Shown: piece by piece, positions 41,959 through 53,735 of the stretch
Numbering within the stretch: the stretch's first letter is position 1
Layout of the letters: every line of letters starts with the position of its first letter
NCBI GenBank assembly: GCA_963580285.1
Contig: OY757021.1
Location: 90,383,221-90,447,220, forward strand
Source of the DNA: Lucinisca nassula
Taxonomy: Eukaryota > Mollusca > Bivalvia > Lucinida > Lucinidae
Direction of reading: 5' to 3'
Length of the DNA stretch: 64,000 bases
The notes under the pieces: model-generated
The model's input: only the letters and a program-made list of their open reading frames with translations
Databases searched by the model: none
What the model was told of the DNA's origin: nothing
Program-made: the position numbers and the translations under genes

Positions 41959-42785
41959 ACTTCGCCCCTGCTAATCGGGGCTTGAAGAAGTCCATTGTCA
42001 CCTTGACCTTTGACCCCTGACCTTGAAATTCAATAGGGATCATCCTCTGTACATGGTGAACATTTGTGGAAGGTTTGATGCTTCTACGATGAATACTGTG
42101 TCTTCTATCCTGCTCACAAGGTTTTCAAGGTCAAGTCCATTGTGACCTTGACCTTTGACCCCTGACCTTGAAATTCAATAGGGTTCATCCTCTGTACATG
42201 GTGAACATTTGTGGAAGGTTTGATGCTTCTACGATGAATACTGTGTCTTCTATCCTGCTCACAAGGTTTTCAAGGTCAAGTCCATTGTGACCTTGACCTT
42301 TGACCCCTGACCTTGAAATTCCATAGGGTTCATCCTCTGTACATGGTGAACATTTGTGGAAGGTTTGATGCTTCTACGATGAATACTGTGTCTTCTATCC
42401 TGCTCACAAGGTTTTCAAGGTCAAGTCCATTGTGACCTTGACCTTTGACCCCTGACCTTGAAATTCAATAGGGTTCATCCTCTGTACATGGTGAACATTT
42501 GTGGAAGGTTTGATGCTTCTACGATGAATACTGTGTCTTCTATCCTGCTCACAAGGTTTTCAAGGTCAATTCCATTGTGACCTTGACCTTTGACCCCTAA
42601 CCTTGAAATTCAAAAGGGTTCATCCTCTGTACATGGTGAACATTTGTGGAAGGTTTGATGCTTCTACGATGAATACTGTGTCTTCTATCCTGCTCACAAG
42701 GTTCCGGACAGACACACACACTAACACACGGACGCACGGCACCGATGCTATATCCCCATTCGCAACGTTGTTGCGAGGGGATAAA
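41959..42785. repeat. 145-bp homogeneous tandem array
   Basis: Five near-identical monomers with 'tgtgaccttgacctttgacc' starting at 42141, 42286, 42431 and 42576 (a first, variant copy near 41998). Spacing is exactly 145 bp. It ends in 'ccggacagacacacac' and 'cacggacgcacgg', then the palindrome 'tcgcaacgttgttgcga' and 'ggggat'. On the minus strand the conserved block reads as consecutive AGGTCA-type half-sites. Monomers differ at only a few positions. Confidence 0.95.
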
Positions 42786-42879
42786 AATCACTCGCGTTAT
42801 GCGTTCGTGAAATGATCTACTTTGCAACTGACCACCAAAAACAATTCACTGCCAGTGCTCATGATAACGCGCCAAAGGC

Positions 42880-43910
42880 ACTGAAATGACAGATTCTATG
42901 AGAAAATCACGACACTGTGAAAACTTACAGAAAACCTTTCTAAAAAATCTTAAAATTTAGAAAGGTAGTTTTGCAAATTCCAATGCATGATATGTTTGCA
43001 GATGCCTATAGTCCGGTTATTATATGAAACGTCATTCGATGTTTCAAATTTTTGAAAGAAACTATTTACGTTTTCAAAACCAAATATTAAAATTCAAGTT
43101 TTAACAATGCTACTGTCCATAAGTAACAGTTTTTGCCTGGTCGGTTGTGGACACCTCTACCCAAAGATACTCTATGGGAAAGAGGTCGGAGGAGAAAGGC
43201 TGGATAGTCCATTACATGAATTCCATTGGCTTGAAGACGTTTTTGAGTAAGAACAGCACTATGAGCCCGCTCGTAATCCTGCTGGATAAGATATCCCGGA
43301 TTCTGAGCGTAAACAAATAAATGGAACCATGTGAGGCCGAGGCACTTGATTGGTGTAACGTCTCGCTGTTCAGTCCACGTCTCAGCCATAATCTTGAATG
43401 TTCTTAATGACACTAAGCTGCGTTCGCTAACTATATTCAATAGCTCGCCACTCAATTACGCTTAGTTCACCCGATACGTCATGCTCTATTACGCACGCGT
43501 CGCCTCGGCATACCTTACACCTATACGTCGAAACATCTGGAAATGACAATCGGCGGGATTCACGCTGAAGTCAGATTTGTCATTGAAACGCATATGTCAG
43601 TCGCTTAGACGTCAATTTACGTATTTCATGTTCCGTACTGTGCCGCATTGATCTGGGTATACAATCTTCGCCAAACTCGTCGCATGATGCAGCTGATTCA
43701 TATGAAATGCTGAACCGTAAAGTTAAAATAGTCAAGTCGTCTGCTTCAAAAGTTTGTATTACGCTTGTAGGATAACTAATACGCTTTTACTGCGCCAAAC
43801 CGGACTACATTTTGTGCGGACTCATATTTCTATGGCCGTCTAAGCCGGAAGAAATAATCATTTTAAAACCTGCAGGATAGCTAGAAACGGAAGATTAAAT
43901 CTGTCATTAA
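42880..43910 (-). mobile_element. Tc1-like relic, uninterrupted copy
   Basis: The element runs from 'tttctagctatcctgc' (inverted) to 'gcgccaaaggcactgaaatg', with no internal interruption at the site that is split in the plus-strand copy. It retains a transposase fragment (43087-43455). At about 1.0 kb it is shorter than an intact Tc1-type element. Confidence 0.8.
43087..43455 (-). pseudogene. Tc1-like transposase fragment
   Basis: 'LIQQDYERAHSAVLTQKRLQ' followed by 'ANGIHVMDYPAF' matches the second catalytic region of Tc1-type transposases (QQDN..PH....Q.FLQ.NGI.V..WPA). The following S-P-D-L..P-I-E block, which carries the last acidic residue, is not readable. The N-terminal DNA-binding half is also missing. 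Inactive. Confidence 0.75.
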
Positions 43911-44089
43911 AAACCGTCCCAACCAGCGGGATTTTACTGTACGAGTACTGTATTTCTCTAATAGTCTTGTTAAGTAGTTTCCTCTTCGCAGTCTCATATT
44001 AAGCTGGAACTGCAAACTGCAACGATTGCCGAAAACTTGAAGCAATTGGGAGCCGGTGACCTTGAACACGAGGTCAAAATCATCAAAAC

Positions 44090-44385
44090 CATTCGATTTA
44101 TGAATATTATTAATTCAGACCGATTTATGGATATTCATATTTGCAAAGACGAATTATCGATATCCATAATTCGAATAAGTGATATCCATAAATAGACCGA
44201 ATTGTGGATATCCATAATTCGAGTTATGGATATTTATCGTTCGAATTATGGATATCCATAAATCGATTTGAAATAATGATATCCATAAATCGAATTATGG
44301 ATATCACTTATTCAATTTATGAACTTCTATAAATAATTATGGATATCTATGAATAGGGAATAAATAGTAAAACGGTGCCCCATAG
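44090..44385. mobile_element. GATATC element, left end missing
   Basis: About 12 'ggatatcc'-type palindromes ending in 'aaatagtaaaacggtgcccc'. The opposite terminal repeat is not found. Confidence 0.7.
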
Positions 44386-44759
44386 CCAAAAGTATGGGGT
44401 GCCGTTTTACTATTTAATAGGGGAGATCCGGCAAAATCCGGACAGGAGGGCTACACAAGCTGGGCCCCGGCATCTAATGGCGACCAAAATATGTCAAGAC
44501 TGACAATGTACTCCCAGAATTCAAGCCCATATAACTGGCTAAATGGTTTTCTCGGAAACCCAAAGAAACACTCAAAAATGAAAATCTAAACCAGAAAAAT
44601 ATTCCCTGCCCATGAAAAAAGAAAAATTCAGAGTACGCCCCACCCCACATTCTGCCTTACTCCCAACCTCACGCACTGTGTTCAAATCTGGCCAGACAAT
44701 AATTTATAAACTTTTTAGGATAGTATAGCTGTGGGATACAGTTTCTTTTTATAATATGA

Positions 44760-45520
44760 TTCGAATTATGGAAATCCATATTTCGATTTAATGATATCAA
44801 TAATTCAGTCAAATTATTGATATCTATAATTCGAATTATAGATATCCATAATTCTCATTGTTGATATCATTTAATCGAATAATAGATATCATTAATTCAG
44901 TCCTATTTATTGATATCATTAATTCCAATTATTGATATCATAAAGTGGAATTATAGATATCAAACAATTGAATTATGGATATCCATAAATCAATTTAATT
45001 ATTGATATCATAAATTCGAATTCTTGATATCATATTTAGGATAAATGATATCCATAAATCTGACTTATTTATTGATATCAATGATTGGAATTAGTGATAT
45101 CCAAATTTCTTCACGGAGACTAAAGTATTGATGTTTATTGTCTGCACATTGTTTATAGATATTCATAATTAGACTTATTGATATCCGATAAATAAATGAG
45201 CTGAATTATTGATATCTATTATTCGAATAATTGAGATCATTTATTTAAATTAAAGATATCTAAATAGCTAAAGGATATTTTGATATCATTATTACGAACT
45301 GTTGATATCATTAATTCTATTTAATGATATCAATAATCAGAATTTTATATCAGTTTATTGGCTGAATAAATGATACCTATAATCTGACTAAATGATATCC
45401 ATAAATAGATCAATTGATATCAATAATTGAGATTTAAGATATCAATAAATCAATTAGAAGTATTGATATCTATAATTCGAATTATGGATATCAATTATCT
45501 GGTTTATGGATATCCATAAT
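44760..45520. repeat. Diverged GATATC palindrome array
   Basis: About 30 GATATC words at intervals of roughly 20-30 bp, with AT-rich spacers. Confidence 0.9.
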
Positions 45521-45530
45521 TCTTTAAGGG

Positions 45531-45808
45531 CATTACAGAAACACGCCTATACACATACATTGTAAACGTTACAGCCGAAAAATCAACACTTTTCAGATAA
45601 AAAAAAATGTTGATACTTTAAAATTTCTGCTCAAAAATTGTGGGCACTCATTAGTACCGCCTCGATGAGGCGGTTCTAACGAGTACCTACAATCTATATT
45701 TTAGACCAGAAACAAGAAAAATAAGGTTTACCCCTGTAAACCCCAGTTTTACAATATAAAAGTGGGGTTCAAAGGGGTCAAAATTATATAAGCTTGTTTT
45801 CATGATGT
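45531..45808 (+). mobile_element. Hairpin MITE A
   Basis: 'cattacagaaacacgcc' and 'ataagcttgttttcatgatg' ends; hairpin 'accgcctcgatgaggcggt'. Confidence 0.85.
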
Positions 45809-45823
45809 CTGTAAATATGTCAT

Positions 45824-46036
45824 TTATCCCTTGTCCTGCTGAATAGTTTAATTAAGCCAGATCCATTATTAGCCATCAGCCAGTCAGATTACTTGATATC
45901 TTATATTCATTCGTTTAACAAACTGCATCACAAACATTGTCGATCCTGATAAAAGTGCTTCTTCAGAAGCTATCTGATCTGGATCTACACTGTAAGCAAA
46001 GATAGGGGTTATCGTGAGCAACAGGAGAAGGGTTAA
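45824..46036. mobile_element. piggyBac-type MITE family I
   Basis: 213 bp, ends 'cccttgtcctgctgaat' and 'agaagggttaa'. Left TTAA mutated to TTAT, right TTAA intact. Centre 'agcttctgaagaagc'-type palindrome. Confidence 0.8.
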
Positions 46037-46089
46037 TGTTATATATTATTCTGATTCTAACACTATTTTTTTTAGACATGTGTGACTTC

Positions 46090-46285
46090 AACCCGGCATT
46101 GAGATGAATGACGTCTCAACCCCTGCCAAATTTATATGTAGGGACAGTCAGACTCGCACCACTTTGACGGAGCAGGCCATTTTAGTGGTTAATACCGGTA
46201 TTAATATGCTGTCGGTTTCAGTCCTGCGTAGAAACGTCCGACAGCCCAATCTATCTCCCCAAGCCCCGCTGGGCGGCAGTCGCTC
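46090..46285 (-). mobile_element. SINE family B fragment
   Basis: Middle and 5' part in reverse ('gtcggtttcagtcctgcgt', 'ccccgctgggcgg'). Confidence 0.65.
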
Positions 46286-46459
46286 AATTAAAATTAGAAC
46301 TAGGGTGTCTTAAATAGAGTGTGGTACATTTTTTTTTTGTAAATGATAGGGTAGCTCTTGATGAGTTGTGCTACTTGTTTCGTTTGTCTTGTTGAAACCT
46401 GAAATATACATATCATTTGGGCCTTATGACTTCAAGTATGTATCTTACAGTCAATAACT

Positions 46460-46525
46460 CTGGACACATCCTATTGTGTGGTGGTGGTGGTGGTGTGTGT
46501 GGGAGGGTGGGGGGGGGGGGTTGCA
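46460..46525. repeat. G-rich low-complexity tract
   Basis: (GGT)n followed by G13, a possible quadruplex former. Confidence 0.8.
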
Positions 46526-46769
46526 CTGAATTTTGCCTGCTACATAGGTTTGGCCCCGGCATCTAAAGGTGATCCCAAACAATACCAAGACTGACAATGT
46601 GCCCTAAAATATTCCAGCCCATGTAAAAAGGAAAATTCAGATTACGCCCATCCGATGGGAGTCACAAGTGTTCTGAAGTTTCGAAACTGGGCACAGATGA
46701 AAGACAATAAATTTTACTTGACATTGTCAAAGTGTTTTTGTCTAGAAGATCCATATACGCAAGCATCTA

Positions 46770-47190
46770 AAATTGTGTTAAAAGATATCAAATATTCTGA
46801 GATTTTTGGATATCTAAAATTATATTTTATAATATCAATAATTTGATTTAAGGATATCTGTAATCTAATTATAAATATCATTTAAATGTCTAAATTATAG
46901 ATATCACAATTTTCAATAATTGATATCAAAAAACATATTATGGATATCAATAAATTTAATTAGTGATATCATAAAATCTTCTTCAATATTTGAAATCTAT
47001 AAATTGAATAATAGATATCTATAAATCGAATAATAGATATCTATAATTGGAATTATAGATATCATTAAACACATCATTTATATCATATTGTGAATAATAG
47101 ATATCTAATACTATTTATAGATATCTAATAATATTTATGGATATCCAATATTTTTATTATAGATATCATGAATTTTATTTATAGATATCT
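46770..47190. repeat. Diverged GATATC palindrome array
   Basis: About 18 GATATC words leading into the right terminal repeat of the 44394-47224 element. Confidence 0.88.
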
Positions 47191-47579
47191 TGAAATTGTA
47201 TTAAATAGTAAAACGGCACCCCATACAAAAGCTTATATTGCAATGTTATATCCTTAGAAAGGCCGAGCTTTTGTGAAATCGTGATTGAAATGGGGGTAGA
47301 GGAGATCATTACACCCTAAACTGAACCTTTGGGCCAGATGGCCTTGTCTCACCTACAGAATGCTCTATTCAATACGGTGAAAACAATCTTTCTGATGATG
47401 TCAAAGGTCATGGCGCAGGGGTCACACTGAGCTCAAAGATGCGCACGGGAGATTTTTTTTTCGCTTTTCTTGACCTAATATTTCTCCTATACTCTCTTTT
47501 TTCTCATATACCTTTTCTCTCTTTCTCCTATTATTGTGGCCGCACTTGTTTGGTATAGAAAGCACGCTGCTTCAAACGA

Positions 47580-47765
47580 AGCCGGTGGCGAGTCGGACTA
47601 GTTATCAGGAGGACGCGGGTTCGATACCTGCCGGTGTTGGTTAACCGCTTACGTATTCGCTTGCCCAGGAAAAGTGTGGATAGGTAAACTGACCGGCTCA
47701 AAAAGATCTAAAATAGTGTTGACTGGGCCGTTAAACTCCAACAGAAAAGAAAACAAAAAAGCCGG
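47580..47765 (+). mobile_element. tRNA-SINE family C, internally deleted
   Basis: tRNA head with 'gggttcgatacctgccgg' is joined directly to 'ttaaccgcttacgtattcg' and the normal 3' end. Confidence 0.75.
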
Positions 47766-47769
47766 TCAA

Positions 47770-48321
47770 AAGAGAAATTTCAGACGCATTTGTTTCGCCT
47801 TTTTTGGCTATTTGTGGATGCTTCTGGTCTTCTTCTAGTATCTTTTAGCGTGCTGTGGTTAGTTGTGGGAATATCGTATTCGGAAAGGGGCGGTTGAATA
47901 TTGTGAAGGAATGATGGTAGTTTAGGAATCAAGCAGAAATACCCTAACTTGTCGAAAGGATATCGTAAAAAAGTCGCCCAAAATTCATTGATTCGTGCGT
48001 GAGAAATGGTACATACAAGTCATTTTTCGCCCAAAATTGACAGCTTTCGAAAGCCTGTGACCTTCAAACCCGACGCAAACGGGATTCGCAGCAAAAACAA
48101 TGTGCTTCATGCCTCCCCTCAGGTTTGGGACATAACTAGGAATTTTCTCAGAAGAAAACAACGTCCTTCCACCATAGATATGCCCCTTCCCCCGCACCCT
48201 ACCCCTCAATCTCCCCATTGTTACCTTGAAAATGAGAACCAAATAACAATCAAGGCTTTATGTTACAAGCTTCGCCAAAAAAAAATCTTCGATCTGTTTT
48301 CAAGAAATGGCGCATAAGCAA

Positions 48322-48355
<34 letters not shown>

Positions 48356-48525
48356 GTCTGATCTTGCAAATGAGGTTAGGGACACGAGCATCTATTCAGT
48401 CTTCTGTATGGTGAACTTATAAATTATACCAAGTTTGGTTGGAATTCAAGAATTGCCAGGGAAACTATAGAGCAGATATTGTAAACCTTGAAGAATGTTG
48501 TCCTCGAGTGGCCTTGGAAATGCAA
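47770..48525. other. No gene seen
   Basis: ORFs of up to 103 codons on both strands, none with domain features. A-tract at 48329-48353. Confidence 0.35.
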
Positions 48526-48526
48526 T

Positions 48527-48693
48527 GGTGAGTGAGTGTTTTGGATTTTACGTCCCACCAACAGCTAAGGTTATACGGAGACGGGACCTCGGTTTAAAGA
48601 CTCATCCGAAAGTCTGGAGAAGCCCGGGATCGATTCTGCGATCCCTGGTTTACAAGGCGAATAGCATATCCACTACACCACGGAGGCTTCTTA
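48527..48693 (-). mobile_element. tRNA-derived SINE family E
   Basis: Minus-strand head 'gaagcctccgtggtgtagtg', B box 'ggatcgatcccggg' as 'ggatcgattctgcg' on the plus strand, and 3' end 'gggacgtaaaatcc'. Confidence 0.8.
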
Positions 48694-48877
48694 AAAAAAA
48701 ATGCAATGGTTCTAACCAAGCAATGATATACATGTATTACCAAGTCTGGCCACAGTTCATGGTTTCATTTAGAAGATAGGTCGCAAATAAGTGTCCACAC
48801 TGTTTATCTGTATGCAAAAATTGGCAAGAAGATGCAACAGGCGGCATAAGCAGAACAAATTTTCAGTCGCGGTTTCT

Positions 48878-49221
48878 ATGGGGCGCCGTTTTACTATTTA
48901 ATCCGTATTTATAGATATCCATAATTATTTATGGATATCTATAATTCGAATTATGGATATCCATAATTCGATTTATGGATATCCATAATTATTTATGGAT
49001 ATCCATAATTATTTATGGGTATCCATAAATCGATCTGAATTAATGATATCCATAAATCGAATAATGGATATCCATTATTCGATTTATTGATATCAATAAA
49101 TCGTATTATGGATATCCATTATTCGGCTTATTTTAGGATATCCATAAATCGAATTATGGATATCCATAATTCGATTTATGGATATCTATAAATAAGGATT
49201 AAATAGTAAAAAGGCGCCCCA
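48878..49221. mobile_element. Compact GATATC element with 9-bp duplication
   Basis: Ends 'atggggcgccgttttacta' and 'tagtaaaaaggcgcccca', flanked by perfect 'gcggtttct' at 48869-48877 and 49222-49230. The interior consists only of 'atggatatccat' palindromes. A 9-bp duplication with long inverted ends indicates a Mutator-like element. Confidence 0.88.
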
Positions 49222-49239
49222 GCGGTTTCTCTTGGCGTC

Positions 49240-49795
49240 GCAGGAGTTAACCTATTCTTATCTAATGACATAGGCAAACGGTGCATATCTAGTTCAGACG
49301 CCGCATATCGCCGCCTCTGAACAGGGTCTACAATATTTGCTAGCATCATTTTCTTTTAAAAATAGAATAAAAATGGAAAACGAAGAAAAAAAAAAAAAAA
49401 AAAAAAAAAGGTTGACTCTCCTTAAATGGTAAATGGAATTGTCTAATATTTTACAACAGAAGAGTTCACGAGTACACAATGGGTTATTAGCATGTCATGC
49501 AAAATAAGTAGAATACAACACTGATATGATTTTTCACCTCCTCCGAGTACTATTTTTCCTCCAAGCAGACAAAAATGAATTAAGTGATCACTTTTCGAAC
49601 CGACGTGGGGCGGTCGGAAGTATGACGTCATCAATATGGCGGAGAGTCGAAAACTGTTCATGTGCGAATATTGTCACAGATTTTTTTCTTTTTCCGTGGG
49701 AGTTTTGCACAGAATTAAAAAATAGAAATATAACAATAGTCAAAATAAAAATATTTTGTTTCATGTCATTTAACAAATAAAACGACTATACACAG
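49240..49795. other. No gene seen
   Basis: A-tract at 49384-49409. Short ORFs only. Confidence 0.35.
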
Positions 49796-49797
49796 CT

Positions 49798-50520
49798 TAT
49801 TGCGTCCGTCCGTCTGTCCGCCACGATATCTCCTCCACAACCACTGGCCGGAATGCAACCAAATTTTGTATATACTGTAACTTCCTTACATGGTGGGGGC
49901 GTGCGTGAGCAGCGATAAATTTGGGTGTGCCAGGGCCATGCCCTCCACACACTTTAGAAAAAGCCTAATATCTGAGAAATCGTTCAGATCCCCACCCGTA
50001 AACCATATATATTCTTGTTCCTTATGATAAGACGCATTTAGAGAAGCCAGCTAGGGTGAACCCTGTGTTGCGCTGGGGCCATGCCCAACCTTTCCACTTT
50101 ACACAAGGACATATATTTCAGAAACAATTCAGATCCCCAACCATAAACCAAATATTGTCTTGTTCCTTCAGATCCCTACCCCTAATTTATATATATTCTT
50201 GTTCCTTATAATGACACCAGGCTATGGGCCCCCATGCCCCACCCCCTTTTTATAAAAGGCCTAATATTCAGATCCACACCCCTAAACCATATATATTCTT
50301 GTTCCTTATGATAAAACGAATTCAGTGACGCCAACTCTGCGATCCCCTTGGGTGCGCAGGGGCAATGCCCCACCCCCTCCACTTCATAGAAGGCCTAATA
50401 TCTGAAACTGTTCAGATCTGCACTACTAAATCATTGATATTCATTATCCCCATGCTTTTATAGGGTGTTTTTAAGAGAGTGAGCATGCCTGCATCCATCT
50501 CTCTGTCTGTCCATTCATCC
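49798..50520. repeat. Tandem core with TCCG tracts
   Basis: 'gcgtccgtccgtctgtccgc' at 49801, then units with 'cagatccccacccgtaaacc', 'atatattcttgttccttatg' and 'gccatgccc' at about 49985, 50130, 50165, 50270 and 50400. A further 'ctgtctgtccattcatccat' follows at 50503. Pearl-like layout, diverged. Confidence 0.65.
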
Positions 50521-50639
50521 ATCACGCTATCCTCCCCTTAATCAATGGCCTGATTGCAAATACATTTGGTACATGGCTCCCGTTCACGATGAGGGCGTGT
50601 GAGTACAGCATTATATTGGGTTCTGCCAGTCGCGTGGGG

Positions 50640-50860
50640 ATTTGCGATTATGGAGCAGTATTAAGGTAAAAACTCAATTATGCAATGTGCAATTACAATA
50701 TGAATTGTTGAAACCGCACTTTGCATTATGAACCTTTCCATATCTTACTACTTTATTCGAATATGCAACATGCACATTCTAATTTGCGACCTTTGTATTT
50801 AAATATGGCATTTGGACGTCCTATTTTGCAATATTCAGTTTCGATTCTGCTGTGGTTAGA
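50640..50860 (-). repeat. Dispersed repeat Q
   Basis: 'ggagcagtattaaggtaaaa' with 'actcaattatgcaatgtgca' is repeated in reverse at 53620-53730 ('ttgcataattgagttttta'). Confidence 0.55.
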
Positions 50861-50999
50861 CGGGGTACCAGTCATTGAGGTGACGGTAACGTTAGGTAAT
50901 GTCCGTGGATTTGCCGTATTTTTTCCGATGACAAGCGTCCGTTTGAGAAGATCGCATTCGCTTTTCCAGGGGCCAAATTCAAGCCAGCAGCGATAAATT

Positions 51000-51990
51000 T
51001 TATCCAGCTATATAATAATTCGGATATTTACAATAATGTGTACGTTTGCATCTTTAAAATAAATTTTACAGCGCGGTTCCTTATGTTTATGAGAAACAGG
51101 ATTTTTATTTAAAAGTTAATACTTGTTTGACGAAGGGGAGAAGTATCTATACGTCCGCACAGGCAGTAGTTCAGCGATGGTCTCTCTTTTCGCCGGCATG
51201 GATTCGTTCCCTAGGACCTTACCAGCTTACCATACGGGAAACTGGAAAACAACATCCAGTGTAGACTGGAAACAGTCCATTCATTTAATCATTTTCGCTT
51301 ATAAGAATATGCTTATTCATGTAAACTCAGCTCAAAAGCAATGACTTCCATCCCATAGCACCAAATGAATGCAGTCCCAAAAGTTTTGGCGATAAGAAAG
51401 TATCAGAGAAGAGAATAAAAATTCAGTGCTAATACAATTGAGAACATATTTGTTAAACTTTTGGACTGATTCCAGTCTACATCCAGTGCCTCAATACTTC
51501 ATCGTCACTAATATGAACATTACTTACTCATTCTCAGCCCCGACCCACGACCATAGAAACGCACTTGTGGTCACAATGCCAGCTGTCGTATTCATATGTC
51601 CGTCTGTCTTCATAAGTTAGACTGGGGCATGATAGCTTTCATCCGACAGAATCACAACGCGAAAATATTAGCTGATCGTCTGTCAGTTCGTCCGTCCGTC
51701 TGTCTCCAGCCAGCAAAACCTTGCTGGGCTAGTGTCGCGACTGTCTTAACCAGCCTACTACATATTTCTTCAAGTTCTACATGTAACGATTTGGCAAATG
51801 GAGTGGCTGAATCCAAACCATTTTGTACTTACATGTATTTCCATGTATTAGGTCTACGCCAAAGTTTTTTTCTCTTCTTCTTCTTTTATTACAGTTGGAC
51901 CGCGTACAGCGTACCCAGGTTTACCTGGCGGAACTTAACGACATTATTTATTTATTAATTTACTTGTACAGAATCTAGAAAAAAATGTTT
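51000..51990. other. No gene; TCCG fragment
   Basis: 'gttcgtccgtccgtctgtctc' region at about 51685 is a short tandem-core relic. Otherwise unassigned AT-rich sequence. Confidence 0.35.
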
Positions 51991-52292
51991 TTGATGCATT
52001 AGATTTGTACATTTTACCGCCGAAAAATACAACAACAAAAATTGTAAGATGAAAAGTCGTGATGATATTTTTCTGACTGTTGCTTAAAATATACATTTTG
52101 GGTACACGTTAGAAGCGCCTCTTCGATGCGGTTCTAACGAGTACCCACTATCTATATTTTGGAGTAGAAATGAGAAAAATAATGTTTACTCCCGTAAATC
52201 CCAGTTTTACTCTATAAAAGTGGGGATCAAGTGTGTGTGTGTGTGTGTGTGTGGGGGGGGGGGGGGGGTCAGAAGATGTGTTTTTATGGTGG
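51990..52292 (+). mobile_element. Hairpin MITE A with GT/G expansion
   Basis: Hairpin 'ttagaagcgcctctt' / 'gatgcggttctaac'. The right side contains (GT)n plus G16 at 52229-52268. Confidence 0.75.
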
Positions 52293-52304
52293 GATGCGCT
52301 TGGT

Positions 52305-52468
52305 ATGTGAGCGCGTTTTTAGTTTTACGTCTAACCAACAGCTAAGGTCATATTGAGATGGGACCTGGGTTTAAAGACTCATCCGAAATTCTGGAGAAGC
52401 CCGGGGTCGATCCTGCGATCCCTGGTTAATGAGGCGAATAGCATAACCACAAGACCACAGAGGCTTCC
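52305..52468 (-). mobile_element. tRNA-derived SINE family E
   Basis: Minus-strand head 'gaagcctctgtggtcttgtg' and tail 'tagacgtaaaac'. Confidence 0.75.
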
Positions 52469-52710
52469 AGCGCTTGATATGTTACATTGTAGCAGGTGCG
52501 GGTTTTCCACCTGCACTCCGGTATGAAAGAATTTGCTTCGCGTTGTATTTTGTCAAAAAAGTGGAAACCTTTGCGTTTTGTCACTTGAAGCCAAAAATCT
52601 AGTATAAAAAGTCAGATAGTTTTCTATTGTCTTATAAATTAATGAATGCATTTAACACAAACAGTTACGAACATCTATATAAACATGTGACAAAATAAAC
52701 AGGGAATCAG

Positions 52711-52972
52711 ACCCCCGGCCATCGGGGCTTGAAGAAATAGATGGGCTGCATGAACTGAAACCGACCCGCACACCAGTACTGGTAAACCGCTTAGAGGATC
52801 TAAGTCTACCGAGGCAAAGCGGGGCTTACAAACCCTATTGGTTTCATTGGGCGACAGGGCTTTGAGATGTCATTTCATCTCAGTGTCGGGTAAAAGTCCC
52901 ACAAAAGTGGAAGCAACGTCTCCAAAATGACCTATATTGTGTTGACGGTGACGTTAAACATCAAATCAAACG
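52711..52972 (+). mobile_element. SINE family B
   Basis: 'cccccggccatcggggcttg' to 'gacgttaaacatcaaatcaa', with a small deletion after 'gctgcatga'. Confidence 0.85.
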
Positions 52973-52979
52973 ACGGAAC

Positions 52980-53460
52980 CAAAATGCCAAGTTTTAGAAA
53001 TTCCGTAGGATATGCCCTAAATCAGAAATAAATGTTAGAGGGAATGTAAGTCGTAGTTCATCTGAAAGCATTTTCACGAAAGTGTGACGATGTTTGCTCT
53101 CAGGTGATCATAAAGAAGCAGTCTCACCAAGGTATACACGGCATTGAACAGGAGCCTTTCTGTGTCATACAAAATTATTACTAGTATTTATAACAAATTT
53201 ATATTTTAGAGGTGCAATGGCCTGAACACATTTGTGATATATTTAGATAAAACTTGGACACAAAACAAACACAGCAAAGCTGATTCCTGGTCTGACATAT
53301 AAAATGAAAATTATGTGTAAATGATTTTATCGGGAAGGGTGTAGTGTCCCCAAATCGTCCGTTTTATGCCAAAAATATAGTTCTCTCGTTTCTTTCACTC
53401 CTCCGTGTCACCAATACGCTTGCAGATTTTTTTGGGTATATGCCGAATACAGGCGGACGT
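52980..53460. other. No gene seen
   Basis: Unassigned AT-rich sequence. Confidence 0.35.
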
Positions 53461-53469
53461 TTACGGGAA

Positions 53470-53735
53470 CGGTACGAAAGAACGATCACAGCGCCACTGA
53501 ACGAGAATAATGGGAACTAGAAGAAGCAGAAGCGGAATTTCAAGTTGCAAAATAGGACGAGAAACAGAAAGAAAAGTACACAAATTCCAAAAGCAGACTA
53601 CAAAAATGAATATCATAATGCAGTGTTGCACAATTGTAACTGAATATAGCATAACAGAATATCAAAATTGCATATTGCAATCTCAATGTTGCATAATTGA
53701 GTTTTTACCTAAATACTGTTCCATATTATGCTTGC
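53470..53735 (+). repeat. Dispersed repeat Q, inverted copy
   Basis: 'ctacaaaaatgaatatcata' and 'ttgcatattgcaatctcaat' lead to 'ttgcataattgagttttta', matching 50640-50860 reversed. Confidence 0.5.

Larger units (their letters stand above)
44394..47224. mobile_element. Large GATATC element (Mutator-like), nested inserts
   Basis: Left end 'atggggtgccgttttacta' and right end 'tagtaaaacggcaccccat', flanked by similar 'caaaag' sequences. Palindrome arrays at 44760-45520 and 46770-47190 are more diverged ('gatatc' conserved, flanks variable). Between them lie MITEs A and I and a SINE fragment. A direct repeat 'ggccccggcatctaa' (44463 and 46554) with 'caagactgacaatgt' may be original internal sequence. 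Confidence 0.6.

Noticed and set aside
48006..48317. 103-codon plus-strand ORF and its minus-strand shadow
   Set aside because: No domain features; Pro-rich part is a local CCCC-rich stretch; ends in a poly(A) tract.
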